A stretch of DNA of 64,000 nt from Unio delphinus (taxonomy: Eukaryota; Mollusca; Bivalvia; Unionida; Unionidae): assembly GCA_029339505.1 (NCBI GenBank), contig JAQISU010000179.1, positions 15,810,001 to 15,874,000 on the forward strand, in the 5' to 3' direction. Positions 23,012 to 32,500 of the stretch are shown here, piece by piece. The position numbers were made by a program, and so were the translations under genes. The notes beneath the pieces are model-generated. The model saw only the letters and a list, made by a program, of their open reading frames with translations. It was not told the origin of the DNA and made no database searches. Position 1 is the stretch's first letter; every line of letters begins with the position of its first letter.

Positions 23012-23480
23012 CAGTGTTATTATACTGTTGTTGTCGCTCTAATTTTGATATCGCGGAATAAAAAATACTGACCATCGCTGAGAACTCACTATCTGATATA
23101 ATCGTATTATCGAGTGACGACGATATCATCGAGGATAATTGTGAGTATGCGGTTGATACAATATGAAATTTAAGCACGTAGTCTTGCAGATTACTCTGGC
23201 TGCATGATGATATTTTTTTTGTTATCCCGGTTGATATACCCGCGATTGTAGCCACCGCAGATATGCAAATTGGAACTACGACCGGGGCAATCATTGTAAC
23301 CGATGCAAGTATTATTCCGGCGCCAGCGAGAACGCTTGACACCGAGTACATAGTAATATCAATTGCGGTGATTCTTCGTCGGTATTTTTTTATTTTTATG
23401 TGATACTCCTCGGCGAGGGTTTTGAGTCTAGTTTGAAATTCTCTGACCTGATCATAGCGACATTGCGTTGATGAAATCAT
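22944..23480 (-). CDS. Membrane protein, 178 aa
   Basis: Basic N-terminal helix (KIKKYRRRITAID), then two adjacent hydrophobic segments at about residues 45-64 and 66-86 (SVSSVLAGAGIILASVTMI; VVVPICISAVATIAGIS), then a hydrophilic tail ending in an Asn/Asp-rich stretch. No signal peptide is obvious. I recall similar small two-helix membrane proteins in invertebrate Polintons, function unknown; a role in an internal membrane or in membrane disruption would be speculation. The 3' end has been tandemly duplicated. The upstream gap (23481-23531) contains GCTAGCGTTTTCAATTG, similar to the intergenic phrase before the integrase of copy 1. Confidence 0.72.
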   Translation of the reverse strand: MISSTQCRYDQVREFQTRLKTLAEEYHIKIKKYRRRITAIDITMYSVSSVLAGAGIILASVTMIAPVVVPICISAVATIAGISTGITKKISSCSQSNLQDYVLKFHIVSTAYSQLSSMISSSLDNTIISDSEFSAMVSIFYSAISKLERQQQYNNTDGIGKHEPEKQNDLNNLNDIRE

Positions 23481-23531
23481 TTTTATTTTAGAAACGCTAG
23501 CGTTTTCAATTGTGAAATCCTTTCAATTTAG

Positions 23532-24371
23532 TTATTTACTTAAATCCGCTACGAATTCCACATACCATGTTACCGGAGCCCTAATCAAATGATCATCAGT
23601 AGATGTTATCGTTAACTTTTCAGTTGTATCCTTGTCGATGATCGTTGAAATTGTATTGTTGACCCCGGATGAACTCGACGATGAAATATTAAATTGAGCC
23701 GTTGTCACTAGTGTTAATCGATAAATACCTTTAACGGTTGCAGTGATACTTAGTATATTGTCTGTACGTGTCCACGCAAATGATCCGTGTTGGATCGTGT
23801 ATACTACGTTGTTGGTTTTCTCATGAGGAATTTTTGTTTTTCCAATGATTGTTATCATCCTCGTTGCATCCCCTTTGATTGCTTCGATGAAGATTTTCGT
23901 CTCATTGATGAATTTTTTGATATCAGGGAGTTTTATGTCGATTTTATCGAATGTAGTTCCAAGAAATTTATCCACGATATTTCTACGAAAAACTGAAAAC
24001 TGTTTTCCGTGTTCTTCAGTTTTAGATTGAAGTGCTGCTAGTTCCAACACAGAATTTTTCAACTCATCGTTGAGAGTTTTAAATCGATCTGTAATCGTCG
24101 AGAAGAGTACACCCGGTTTGAGTCTTTCCTGATCGGAAAATAACGCGATAGTATCCTCGATTGCGTTTCGTTGTTTAACCAAAATATCATCCAACGACAC
24201 ATTACTGCTTTTCAATTTACCCTGTTTGTCTTGAAATACAACTATTTCGTTCGGGTCAACATTTGCTAGATTCAACGTCTCAGCTATTTCATCTTTGATT
24301 AGTTTTTTTACATCAACCGTTGCAGTGTCATCGGATTTGGGTTTCAGAGGTCTTCCCCAAATATCAATCAT
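23532..24371 (-). CDS. Fibre-like protein, 279 aa
   Basis: N-terminus MIDIWGRPLKPKSDD. A central region rich in Leu/Ile and charged residues (about residues 60-165) fits a coiled coil. A C-terminal beta-rich, Ser/Thr-rich domain follows (GSFAWTRTDNILSITATVKG... then TWYVEFVADLSK). Shaft plus C-terminal beta domain is the layout of viral fibres and C1q/TNF-like trimers. A receptor-binding fibre is an inference from layout, not from homology. The frame is intact, and the gene sits between the membrane-protein and protease genes. Confidence 0.65.
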   Translation of the reverse strand: MIDIWGRPLKPKSDDTATVDVKKLIKDEIAETLNLANVDPNEIVVFQDKQGKLKSSNVSLDDILVKQRNAIEDTIALFSDQERLKPGVLFSTITDRFKTLNDELKNSVLELAALQSKTEEHGKQFSVFRRNIVDKFLGTTFDKIDIKLPDIKKFINETKIFIEAIKGDATRMITIIGKTKIPHEKTNNVVYTIQHGSFAWTRTDNILSITATVKGIYRLTLVTTAQFNISSSSSSGVNNTISTIIDKDTTEKLTITSTDDHLIRAPVTWYVEFVADLSK

Positions 24372-24436
24372 GTTATTGTAAAACTCTTTCTCTCTCTAAA
24401 ATCTCTTTGATTTCCAGCGATTACTAGTGTATTCAT

Positions 24437-24919
24437 TTACGACAACATGAGGTGGTTTCCCCTTGGGTTACCCAAAGAGTTAGAAATAGCATCGAGGACA
24501 TTTAATACTTCACTGCCGCATATTGGTTGATCATTCATTTGTTGTGTTGGTAGCGTAGAATACCAAGTCTTCATTGGAAAAGTTTTTATGGAACGCATAA
24601 ACTCGCTTGGCGGGGCTAATCCATATGAATCAAAATAGACAATCCCACGTGGATCAATAGCGTATGCAACCCAGTGAGTTCCAGGTCCGGTGCTGTTATC
24701 GAGATTAATGATACTGGTTTCAACACTGTTGGGTTGTGTCGGTAATTGATCCTTCATAAAGACACCTCTGAAATTTTTAATCGCCAGTTTTTTAGCAGCA
24801 TCGAGTAAATCAAAATTGGATATAGGAATCATAGACTCCTCAACAATTGGGTTTTCAACTAATAAATCGTTCCTGGTAGTCTCAGGCCGGATCCGTGAAC
24901 GGATCTCCCGCTGTACCAC
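24437..24919 (-). CDS. Adenain-type cysteine protease (Polinton PRO)
   Basis: 160 aa. The catalytic layout of the adenovirus maturation protease family (C5/Ulp1 fold) is visible: His82 in GPGTHWVAYAID, Asp97 in IVYFDSYG, Gln131 and Cys134 in NDQPICGSEVLNVLD. In adenoviruses and, by inference, Polintons it cleaves capsid and core precursors during virion maturation. The frame is intact and all four expected residues are present. The 5' end lies in a short tandem duplication shared with the tail of the next gene upstream. The N-terminal part before residue 30 is therefore doubtful and an internal start is possible. Confidence 0.9.
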   Translation of the reverse strand: MVQREIRSRIRPETTRNDLLVENPIVEESMIPISNFDLLDAAKKLAIKNFRGVFMKDQLPTQPNSVETSIINLDNSTGPGTHWVAYAIDPRGIVYFDSYGLAPPSEFMRSIKTFPMKTWYSTLPTQQMNDQPICGSEVLNVLDAISNSLGNPRGNHLMLS

Positions 24920-24941
24920 GAATACGGGGTTCCTGGTAGTC

Positions 24942-25352
24942 TTAGACCCTTTCCGTGAACGGATCGTCCCTTTTTTTATAACCTTTCCCAGTTGCCTTTT
25001 TCAACGCCATTCCTGCTGCAGTACCAACGGCTCCTAACGCTGCCGCTTTCGCCACTGCTGGAGCTGCTGCTGCAATCAATGCTGGAATCGCAGCTAACAA
25101 CGGGAATATACCGCCGGTTTTTATCATGTTGCTGATCGCTTTCGCAGAGAGAGTGATGTGAACACCTTTTTTTGCTACAAGTGCATCATTGAAATGTTTT
25201 ACTTGACGAGTTGTCAGCGATAATTTATTTGCCCCGCCAGTCATTTGATTGGGTTTCAACGTGATTGTGGTTCCACATTGCTTAGCAGATTTGGATTGTA
25301 GTTTTTTTAATTGACCAGGTGTCAACGTGACATTAATATTACTATATGACAT
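24942..25352 (-). CDS. Small core-like virion protein, 136 aa
   Basis: The start is taken at MSYSNINVTLTPGQ because the 26 upstream in-frame residues look unlike coding sequence and overlap the capsid gene end. Repeated TLTPGQLKKLQ / ITLKPNQ / LSLTTRQ / ITLSAKA blocks suggest an internally repetitive N-terminal half. An Ala-rich hydrophobic segment (about 86-120 of the protein) and a basic tail (KKATGKGYKKRDD) follow. Hydrophobic/amphipathic plus basic composition recalls adenovirus minor core or membrane-lytic proteins; this is a resemblance in character only. The frame is intact and lies between capsid and protease genes, as expected for a virion component. Confidence 0.68.
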   Translation of the reverse strand: MSYSNINVTLTPGQLKKLQSKSAKQCGTTITLKPNQMTGGANKLSLTTRQVKHFNDALVAKKGVHITLSAKAISNMIKTGGIFPLLAAIPALIAAAAPAVAKAAALGAVGTAAGMALKKATGKGYKKRDDPFTERV

Positions 25353-25426
25353 TATACAATAACAGATTGATCTAATTGCTATAAAGTTTCGATTACATGT
25401 TTTTGGAAAAATCGAAGGATTTTCAA

Positions 25427-26807
25427 TCAAAGATTTTCTACTGGCGCATCTACCACTCTCATTCTTCCACCAACACCTTCAAGTAGCATTGATTTGTCGC
25501 TGAGAATGACAGCAACTGCTCTATAATTAGCAATAGCACCACGAAGCACATTAGCTCTAAAGTGTATATCAACGACAGATTGTCTCATCAAATCAAGATG
25601 TTCCAGCGAAAAGTAATAGATCGGATACAGATTTTTAAAGTCGTATTGTGATATTTGCAGACCAGTATCAACATTTTGATCACGTGCCATAAACGACAAC
25701 AACCTATGATACACGCGAGCAATATGATTTTGACCGTAATCAAGTTGTACGTCTTCAGATGGTTCCTGCTGGCCGTTTATTCTCAGTGAGACGTCTTTAA
25801 CACCTAATTGATCAAATATCATATGGCTGGAGAGTTGATTGCCAACTCGTGTGATATCCTGTAACGCTACGAATATGTGACGTGGCGCAGCAACACCTTT
25901 TTTTGATGCTAGATTCCAAGTGAATAACCCGTTCAGATTTGATTGTTTAACATCTGTACTCACGGTTAGCCAACTTAACAACGACTTTCCTCCATGGTCC
26001 ATAAATGATAGTAATCGTTCTTCTGCGGTGATTGCTGGAGTCAACACTGGCATCCACAATGATATTTTTGTTAAATTGACTTTACCGGCATCAGCATTTG
26101 GATTCGCAGCATCCGCTGCAATCGTCCAAATTACGTCATTATCATCACTCTTTCGTACAAGCGATACTGTATGCTTCGCCCCGTAGATAACTTTTCTGAC
26201 GTTTCTACAGAATCCAAATATGTGATGCAGTGGAATCGCGCATGAAAATGATCTACGCCGCCCTTCCAACATTAAAATACGTGTTGCAGCTCCTAGATTG
26301 AAGTTAGTGTCGTTGTTTATAATCATATCCTCGATACCAGCAGGAGCAGGGTTAGCAGCACGATCATTTGGTCGTCTTACAACAAATTGATTTCCTCCAG
26401 CGGTATTTTTAACATCTTTTGCAAACATCATAGAAGGTCCCGCTGATCTTGTATAATCATCAGAATATCTTGCTAGCCCGATTATTGTTGTGGCTGCATC
26501 AACATCACGATCTATCGACTCAATTTCTCTCAAATAGCGCCATAATACCATTATTAACAAACCCGACTTGAGTACCAGCTGGATACGGTGCTGGTACAGC
26601 AGTAGTATCAGCAGCTGTTACAAGTTCTCCTTCTACTTCAATAAACGCTTCAGCGGGTAGAAGGTATTTACTGGTATCATGGACTTGAAGTTCAATTCGC
26701 GATCGACTATTTGGGTCTATTGCATGATAGGCGTAATATTGATAATCGCGTACAGAATCATCCTTGCCAACTGGGGCGTCTATATCAAACGCTGACTGTT
26801 TGAACAT
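25427..26807 (-). pseudogene. Double-jelly-roll major capsid protein, frameshifted
   Basis: The N-terminal part (from 26807) contains a jelly-roll-like stretch with SRIELQVHDTSKYLLPAEAF and then FVNNGIMALFE, a hallmark of Polinton capsid proteins. Shortly afterwards (about 26525-26560) the frame shifts by one base. The downstream frame continues with GLARYSDDY, IPLHHIFGFCRNV and a C-terminal VDIHFRANVLRG to residue VENL at 25427. The upstream frame stops at once (after ALFERN). The summed length, about 455 codons, suits the family. A one-base deletion in a genome copy is the simplest reading; assembly error or programmed frameshifting are alternatives. Confidence 0.88.
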
Positions 26808-26853
26808 TTTATTCTATTTATCAGAGTCTAAATAGCGAAATCGTAAACGATTT

Positions 26854-27297
26854 TCATCGTCGTAATTTTTTAAAGCCGCTTCCCGCTATCATATTTGCAA
26901 TATTGCTTTGGTCTGGGGTTACCACTATTGACGAAGTCAATTGCGCTAGTTTTTCATCTACTGCGTTATTTATAATTTTACTAACACTTGCAGGCATTTC
27001 CGCTGTAGACGGTAACGGTTTCTTTCTTCGTCTCACTAATGATGTTATTTTATCCTTTGCTGCAGAAAATGCCTTTCCGGCAAGATCTCCGATTGTGCTA
27101 ATACCCTTGTCACGAATAATATCAATTGCTTTCATTGATAATTGTTTAGCTAACGGCATCACTTTTGGAGCCATTCTCGCAAATAACCCAGCAATGGTAT
27201 TGCCGAGGCCATCACCATAGTATGCTCTATAAACCGGAAACCGTGAGTTTACCACATAGACTGGGGTTGGTTTGTCATGGTTGTAGTGTATGATCAT
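26854..27297 (-). CDS. Basic virion-associated protein, 147 aa
   Basis: The start is taken at MIIHYNHDKPTPVY, which lies just downstream of an AT-rich motif shared with another gene; the longer frame begins inside that motif. Features: a YYGDGLGNTIAGLFARMAP block, a Lys/Ala-rich helical middle, a basic patch (VRRRKKP) and a C-terminal GSGFKKLRR. This composition resembles small core or cement proteins next to the capsid gene in adenovirus-like gene orders; no named family can be assigned. The frame is intact, 46 bp upstream of the capsid gene. Confidence 0.65.
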   Translation of the reverse strand: MIIHYNHDKPTPVYVVNSRFPVYRAYYGDGLGNTIAGLFARMAPKVMPLAKQLSMKAIDIIRDKGISTIGDLAGKAFSAAKDKITSLVRRRKKPLPSTAEMPASVSKIINNAVDEKLAQLTSSIVVTPDQSNIANMIAGSGFKKLRR

Positions 27298-27307
27298 TAT
27301 TTGAATT

Positions 27308-27338
27308 GTAAACAATTTTTCAATTGTAAAACAATTAA
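27308..27338 (-). promoter_or_regulatory. AT-rich start-proximal motif, copy A
   Basis: ACAATTTTTCAATTGTAAAA followed by CAATT occurs here, about 10 bp upstream of the start at 27297 (reading leftward). The same 25-mer occurs at 28366-28393, directly before the start at 28353. Position and conservation suggest a promoter or initiator shared by element genes. Confidence 0.45.
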
Positions 27339-28080
27339 TCACTATGATACCCACTTTCCACTAACTCGCCAATGAAATCTCGATATGTTTTGATATCCAT
27401 GATACCGCCTTGAAATAACCGCCTGCAGATATCAGCTGCTTCATTAATTATTTCCGGTGAGTTATTTCCAGCTCGGAACCCTCCTACAAGAACTTCTAAT
27501 CGTGATATATCACTGAGAACGCTACCAGGGCAGAAACTCTTTGAGTTTCCAATCCTTGGATTTTCACTCTTTGAGTTTCCACTGGAATCTTGCAATCCAC
27601 TTCCGCTATAACCAGTTGCTTCATCCAGTTTGTCTGTTTCCGTGGTTTGTAAATAACCAAGACGATCATGATAATCATCATCATCATCAGGTGGTAGTTG
27701 TTGTTGTTTTTTATGAGAGTAGAATACTTTCTTTGTAGGTTGCTGTCGCCTTTGCTTTTTGTCAATTTTGGCGGTTTTTGTTGTTGTTTTAGTTCTTCAA
27801 ATTGCTTATACACTGCACCCACATTATTGATATATCCAATGTATGATGCACTATCTGTCTTAATTTGACTTTTTTCAGTTTTGATTTTGTAGAATATATC
27901 AGACCAGTGAGTTATACTCCTAACAAACTTATGATGTTCTGGTTTCAACATATTTTTCCTGTTTTCATAAGTCGTAACAACAAGCGCAGGAATTTCTGTT
28001 GGATCAGTCTCATCAATTGCTGCTAACCCTTCCTCGGTAAATCTCACGCGTAAATCATCTACTGTTTTTTTTGATTCCAT
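27335..28080 (-). pseudogene. Unknown Polinton protein, frameshifted
   Basis: The N-terminal 90 or so codons from 28080 (MESKKTVDDLRVRF..., SYIGYINNVGAVYKQFEEL) are in one frame. The frame then changes between about 27740 and 27810, and a second open frame carries a Gln/Asp-rich linker (PPDDDDDYHDRLGY). It ends with a helical segment (EVLVGGFRAGNNSPEI, then RRLFQGGIMDIKTYRDFI) and a stop at 27335. Similar RAGN-containing tails occur, as I recall, in uncharacterised proteins of other Polintons. A 15-bp phrase (CTCTTTGAGTTTCCA) is duplicated near 27537 and 27568. Function unknown. Confidence 0.6.
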
Positions 28081-28083
28081 TTG

Positions 28084-28353
28084 TTATGTTTGTTCAGTTT
28101 TCGCTGCTATTTTTTCGAGTTCACCGATAACAGATTTTCCCGTCTCGGGAACATCTCCCAGTATAGCACGCTCTACCCCTTTCGTTGCTGTGGTTACTGG
28201 TTTAAACAATTCTTCAGATCCCAAAGCAAAATCAGCCTGAAGACTCTGTCGTTGTTGCAGTTTATTCCTGACAGAGTCACGAATTGGTATAAACCTCTTG
28301 ATTGCATCTAGTCGTTCACGAGCCAATCGGGTCGTTAATGCTTCATTGACCAT
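28084..28353 (-). CDS. Small helical protein, 89 aa
   Basis: Charged, helix-forming protein (begins MVNEALTTRLARERLDAIKR; ends GELEKIAAKTEQT) with no Cys and no membrane segment. Its stop is 3 bp from the ATG of the next gene on the same strand, an operon-like spacing within the leftward block. The shared AT-rich motif lies just upstream of its start. I do not recognise a family. Confidence 0.55.
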   Translation of the reverse strand: MVNEALTTRLARERLDAIKRFIPIRDSVRNKLQQRQSLQADFALGSEELFKPVTTATKGVERAILGDVPETGKSVIGELEKIAAKTEQT

Positions 28354-28365
28354 TATTTGAAATCA

Positions 28366-28393
28366 GAAACAATTTTTCAATTGTAAAACAATT
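28366..28393 (-). promoter_or_regulatory. AT-rich start-proximal motif, copy B
   Basis: Second occurrence of ACAATTTTTCAATTGTAAAA plus CAATT, 13 bp upstream of the 28353 start in the leftward direction. A more distant relative (GACATTTTCAATCAAAAAAC) occurs near 28487. Confidence 0.45.
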
Positions 28394-28570
28394 TTTCCCA
28401 TCGATGATTACTAATCGGAACCATCCATTAACGGTCCAATTTTTTATTCAGTGTGAAATAGTTCTTATTTTTTATTCACTGATTTTGACATTTTCAATCA
28501 AAAAACGCTAAAAAAAATGAAAGGGTTGGTCACAATCAAAAACGACAAAATCTTTTTGAGGGTCGGTCAA

Positions 28571-28831
28571 TCAAAATTGTTCATTTTCTTGAATTAACAC
28601 CCGTAGGTTTCTAATCTTCGAATTGACCTCTTTTTTCAATTCGTATTCGTTACCTAATTCTTTTCGTATTCGTTCTACGATAGCATACAACGGAACGAAC
28701 ATACTGACGTCACTGGAAAATGAAAGAGAGTCCCGAATAGAATTCTGAATTTTTTTTATTAGCGCATATTTCTTTGGCAGCATATACTTGTTAGTGTTAA
28801 CTCCGTATTCTATATCCTGATAATCCGACAT
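28571..28831 (-). CDS. Hypothetical protein, 86 aa
   Basis: Intact small frame (begins MSDYQDIEYGVNTNKY; ends RVLIQENEQF) rich in Lys, Glu and Ile, probably helical. It stands apart from its neighbours, with about 180 bp of AT-rich sequence on its downstream side and 200 bp on its upstream side. No family is recognised. It could be a real early gene or a chance frame; the absence of stops and the AT-typical codons give only modest support. Confidence 0.4.
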   Translation of the reverse strand: MSDYQDIEYGVNTNKYMLPKKYALIKKIQNSIRDSLSFSSDVSMFVPLYAIVERIRKELGNEYELKKEVNSKIRNLRVLIQENEQF

Positions 28832-29035
28832 GATTTAATCAGGATTTAAACCATCTGATAGTTTGATATCCTGATTTTTCAATTTTGCTATTTCAACTAT
28901 GATGCTATTCATGTTTTCAGAATTCATTATTCTATAACAATGACATATCTCTAATTGAAAATTATGACACGCCGATGATATCATTGGGGACATAACTAAA
29001 TTGAACTTCTGTCCAGTCCTTTTTGAAATGGCAGA

Positions 29036-29476
29036 TCAACAAACCCCCTCTGCAACGAATCGTATTGAGGCTCTACAAATATTGAAATACTTGCCGGCTT
29101 CATACATTGATTTAAATATTTTCTCTTCATTAGTTGTTGTATTCAAAGATTTTACTGGTCTCGTTTTTTTTGAACAAGTGCCAGTCCTTCCTCGTTTTGA
29201 ATTCTCACTATGTGTGATAGCCTGCAGATTTGATAAAGAATTGTTCTTCGGATTAGAATCGATATGATCAATAACAAAACCATCTTTGATCAATCCATTA
29301 AAACATTCAAATACGAAACGATGATTGTAATATTTTTTCTTTCCAACAGTAAAGAACAAATACCCCATACCATTATCCCACCCAACTGGGTTCTTCAGTC
29401 TACAGTGTCTTACAACACCATCACTGGATGCTTCATAACTTGTACTCACAGGGTGTTGTCTGAATTCTTGGGTCAT
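29036..29476 (-). CDS. HNH endonuclease with NUMOD1-like C-terminus
   Basis: 146 codons. The HNH core is clear: NHRFVFECFNG, then GFVIDHIDSNPKNN (D70-H71, D73), then SLSNLQAITHSEN. A NUMOD1-like DNA-binding segment follows (IFKSMYEAGKYFNICRASI). Such proteins are free-standing homing-type endonucleases in phages and large viruses. The frame ends at a TGA just where NUMOD1 domains normally continue for 15-20 residues, and the downstream sequence stays open, so the C-terminus may have been clipped by a nonsense change. It starts 99 bp from the divergent polymerase gene, so the two may share regulation. Confidence 0.82.
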   Translation of the reverse strand: MTQEFRQHPVSTSYEASSDGVVRHCRLKNPVGWDNGMGYLFFTVGKKKYYNHRFVFECFNGLIKDGFVIDHIDSNPKNNSLSNLQAITHSENSKRGRTGTCSKKTRPVKSLNTTTNEEKIFKSMYEAGKYFNICRASIRFVAEGVC

Positions 29477-29575
29477 TCGCGTATACTATACTATTTGTCT
29501 AATTCAATGACTGATCCATTTGCAGTGATTCATTATACATAATTTTTTCATTTAGATACTTGTTTTTAGTATAGC

Positions 29576-32500
29576 ATGAGGGAGTTAAGGAGAACGCCTT
29601 CGAAAAATGCTAAATTCAATACTGATAGAGAGTTCAAGAGATTATTGAAAATCAATCCTAGATTTAATCTCGATAGACCCAAAAAACGTCGAATAGACGG
29701 AAACATGAAGGAGTTTAAGAGATTATTGAAAATTAATCCTAAATTTAATATCGATAGACCCAAAAAACGTAACAAAATTAATCTTAAACGTCCAAGAGAC
29801 GGAAACATGAAGGAGTTTAAGAGATTATTGAAAATTAATCCTAAATTTAATATCGATAGACCCAAAAAAAGTAACAAAATTAATCTCAAACGTCCAAGAG
29901 ACGGAAACATGAAAGAGTTTAAGAGATTATTGAAAATTAATCCTAAATTTAATCTCGATAGACCCAAAAAATGTAACAAGAGATTACCCTGGAGAGATGC
30001 TCAATTCAATCTTGATATAGTTTCTGATACACCGAAGAATAAAATTCTTGATAAGGCCATGATTAGTAAAATCAGAGACTGTTTTAATGAATTCAAGCGT
30101 GATGGAGCATCCTATTGTTGGTCAACATTTCGAATTGATGGTGTTGTTGACGCTACCATGAATGATGAAAAAGCAGCAGTGATAATTTCACGTGTTGGGG
30201 AAAAAAGGCATTTTTTTCGAATAAAATTCCTTATCCGTGATGATGGAAAATGGATTATTAGGGATAAATTTGAACCAATCCTCAAGAATAAAAAAACTAT
30301 CACCGTGAATCAGGATTCGAAACCAGGAATTTTGACTGGAATTGATAAACCATACTACGAGAGATCTTATCCTGTAACAGCAGTTGTTTACGGGATATAT
30401 CCGCTCAATGATAAACCCGATATTGCAAAACTAGCACCCTTGAAATATTCACCGTTGACTTCGTCAGGGCTTAATTGTGTAGCAACACGAGTAATAGAAC
30501 ACTTCACAAATGCGTCCCGGGGGAATAAACTAACCGATCTAACACGAAAAAAAATAACCGAGTGGGAATTAACGGTAAAACAGCACGGTGCAAAGATTTC
30601 CGATATAGCTAAATTAGAAGCATCATTAAAATTCCCAATATCAGTAACGACAATAACCGGAGAAGTATTATACGAACCGAAATATCAATCGCGAGGAGCT
30701 CCAATTGAGATTATTGATCATAACAAACACACGTGGACACCTGCAGTAACACTATTTCCACGAGAACGAACCGTGAGATATATCCCCCGGGAATTCGTCG
30801 GAGATGTTTTTTATAATGAGAAATTATTCGATGCTATTCATGCGTTGTGTAAAGAGGATCCTGTGTCAGTGTGGTTACTTAGAAGTGATGAAGATCCCGA
30901 AATAGGATTTGATCAATATGTAAGACCAAATGGTGAATTATATCGCGTTGAAGAATTAGATAACAGAATGAGAAAAATCGCTAATGAGTTTTCACCGGAG
31001 AGTTTCCATGAAAAACTACTCATGGATAGTTTTACTATTCCATCAGTGGTAGCTCAGTTCGCAAGAGAAAAAAACTCATGGCGTCCAACACAAAGTGATT
31101 TTCTCGAGGATGTTAAATCGAGCTGCGTCGAATTAGGTCATGGAGGACTGTGGAATAGTAAATACTCACGTGATGGTATGATTTCAATTGATATAGCTGC
31201 GTGTTATCCTGGAAGTTTTCTCGGGTATGGAGAATGCGCTGAGTATTTTAAACGATTTGGACATCCCATGCATGAAATGACTCGTGTTGCGATTAATGGT
31301 CCATTGCCCGATTTTGATTTAACCGGATTCGCTCGTGTGATATCATTTCAACTCGCTACAGGGTTACATCCGTGTAGTTATGTTTGGCTTGGTAGACACC
31401 TATCTGAAAAACACTGGATGCCAATAGTGCTATTGAGATATATGATTGATTGTGAGATGGTACAATCGTTGATCATCGGTGAAGCGATTATATGCTATCG
31501 AGCTCAGAAAGAAGTTTGGCTACCACAACCCGATCTAGATCGTATAATTAGCGAACAGCGAAAACAGTTTCCTGATCGAAATTCGAAGAATTTTAATGAA
31601 GAACAAATCATGAATTGGTCTAAGAAGTTATTTGAAATTAAAAAAGAACAAGCAAAAGATTTTGGACGAAGAATAATCGGTAAATTTACCCAGGGTGGAC
31701 GATACGACAATGCAAAATATTCTTCGCGGTTGATCATAGACGTCGCTGAATACGATTTTATTGTAGCGGATTTAACGAAACAGGGAAAACTTGTATCCCG
31801 TAAGGATGCTTTTCTATCCAATGGTGAGAAATTGGGTACGGTTGTTACCTACTGTGATGGATATAATTCCCAGTATACACATTTGAGAAGTTCTATGCTA
31901 GCCTATGCTTGTATTAATCTATTTTCGATGATAAATAGATTTCCTAATACCGCGGTTAGAGTAGCCACAGATTCTATTTATATCCACGAGAAACACAAAT
32001 CAGATGTAGCTAAATTCACAGATCCCGAGGAAGCGTGGGGGCGTTGGCGATTTAAAAGGGAAACACTACACGAGTATTGTGAATCCGCAGACGTTACCAT
32101 GGATGATAAATATCTTTGTTGTAACCGCGCTGAAATTCAATCAGAATTTTCTAATGCACCACCGGTATCTGATCCAATATGTCGATACAAGACAGTTTAT
32201 TTAAACGGCTGTGGTGGGTCAGGAAAGACAACTCGTGCAATTGAATTATTTCGCGTTTCCAAGTCCAACATGATTGTTCTAACACCAACTCACAGACTCG
32301 CCAGAGAAATGAAACAACGAGGGGTAAATGCCTGTACCTATCACAGTTTCTTTCTATGGAAGGGTGACAAATGGACTCCTGAGCGTATGGGTGATAAATT
32401 CATTCCTGAAATCATAATCTGGGATGAAATATGCACAGTGTCATTAGATGTATTACAAACATTTCTCGAGTGGATGTTAAACAAAAACACAAAAGTCGTC

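Noticed and set aside
23787..24030. Plus-strand frames inside the fibre-like gene
   Set aside because: Antisense shadows of an intact 279-codon gene.
25920..26186. 88-codon plus-strand frame inside the capsid gene
   Set aside because: Antisense shadow of the capsid coding region.
29566..29979. 137-codon minus-strand frame with LGLSRLNLGLIFNNLLNSF repeats
   Set aside because: It is the antisense of the polymerase N-terminal repeats; the repeat sits in the plus-strand coding frame, which continues into recognised domains.
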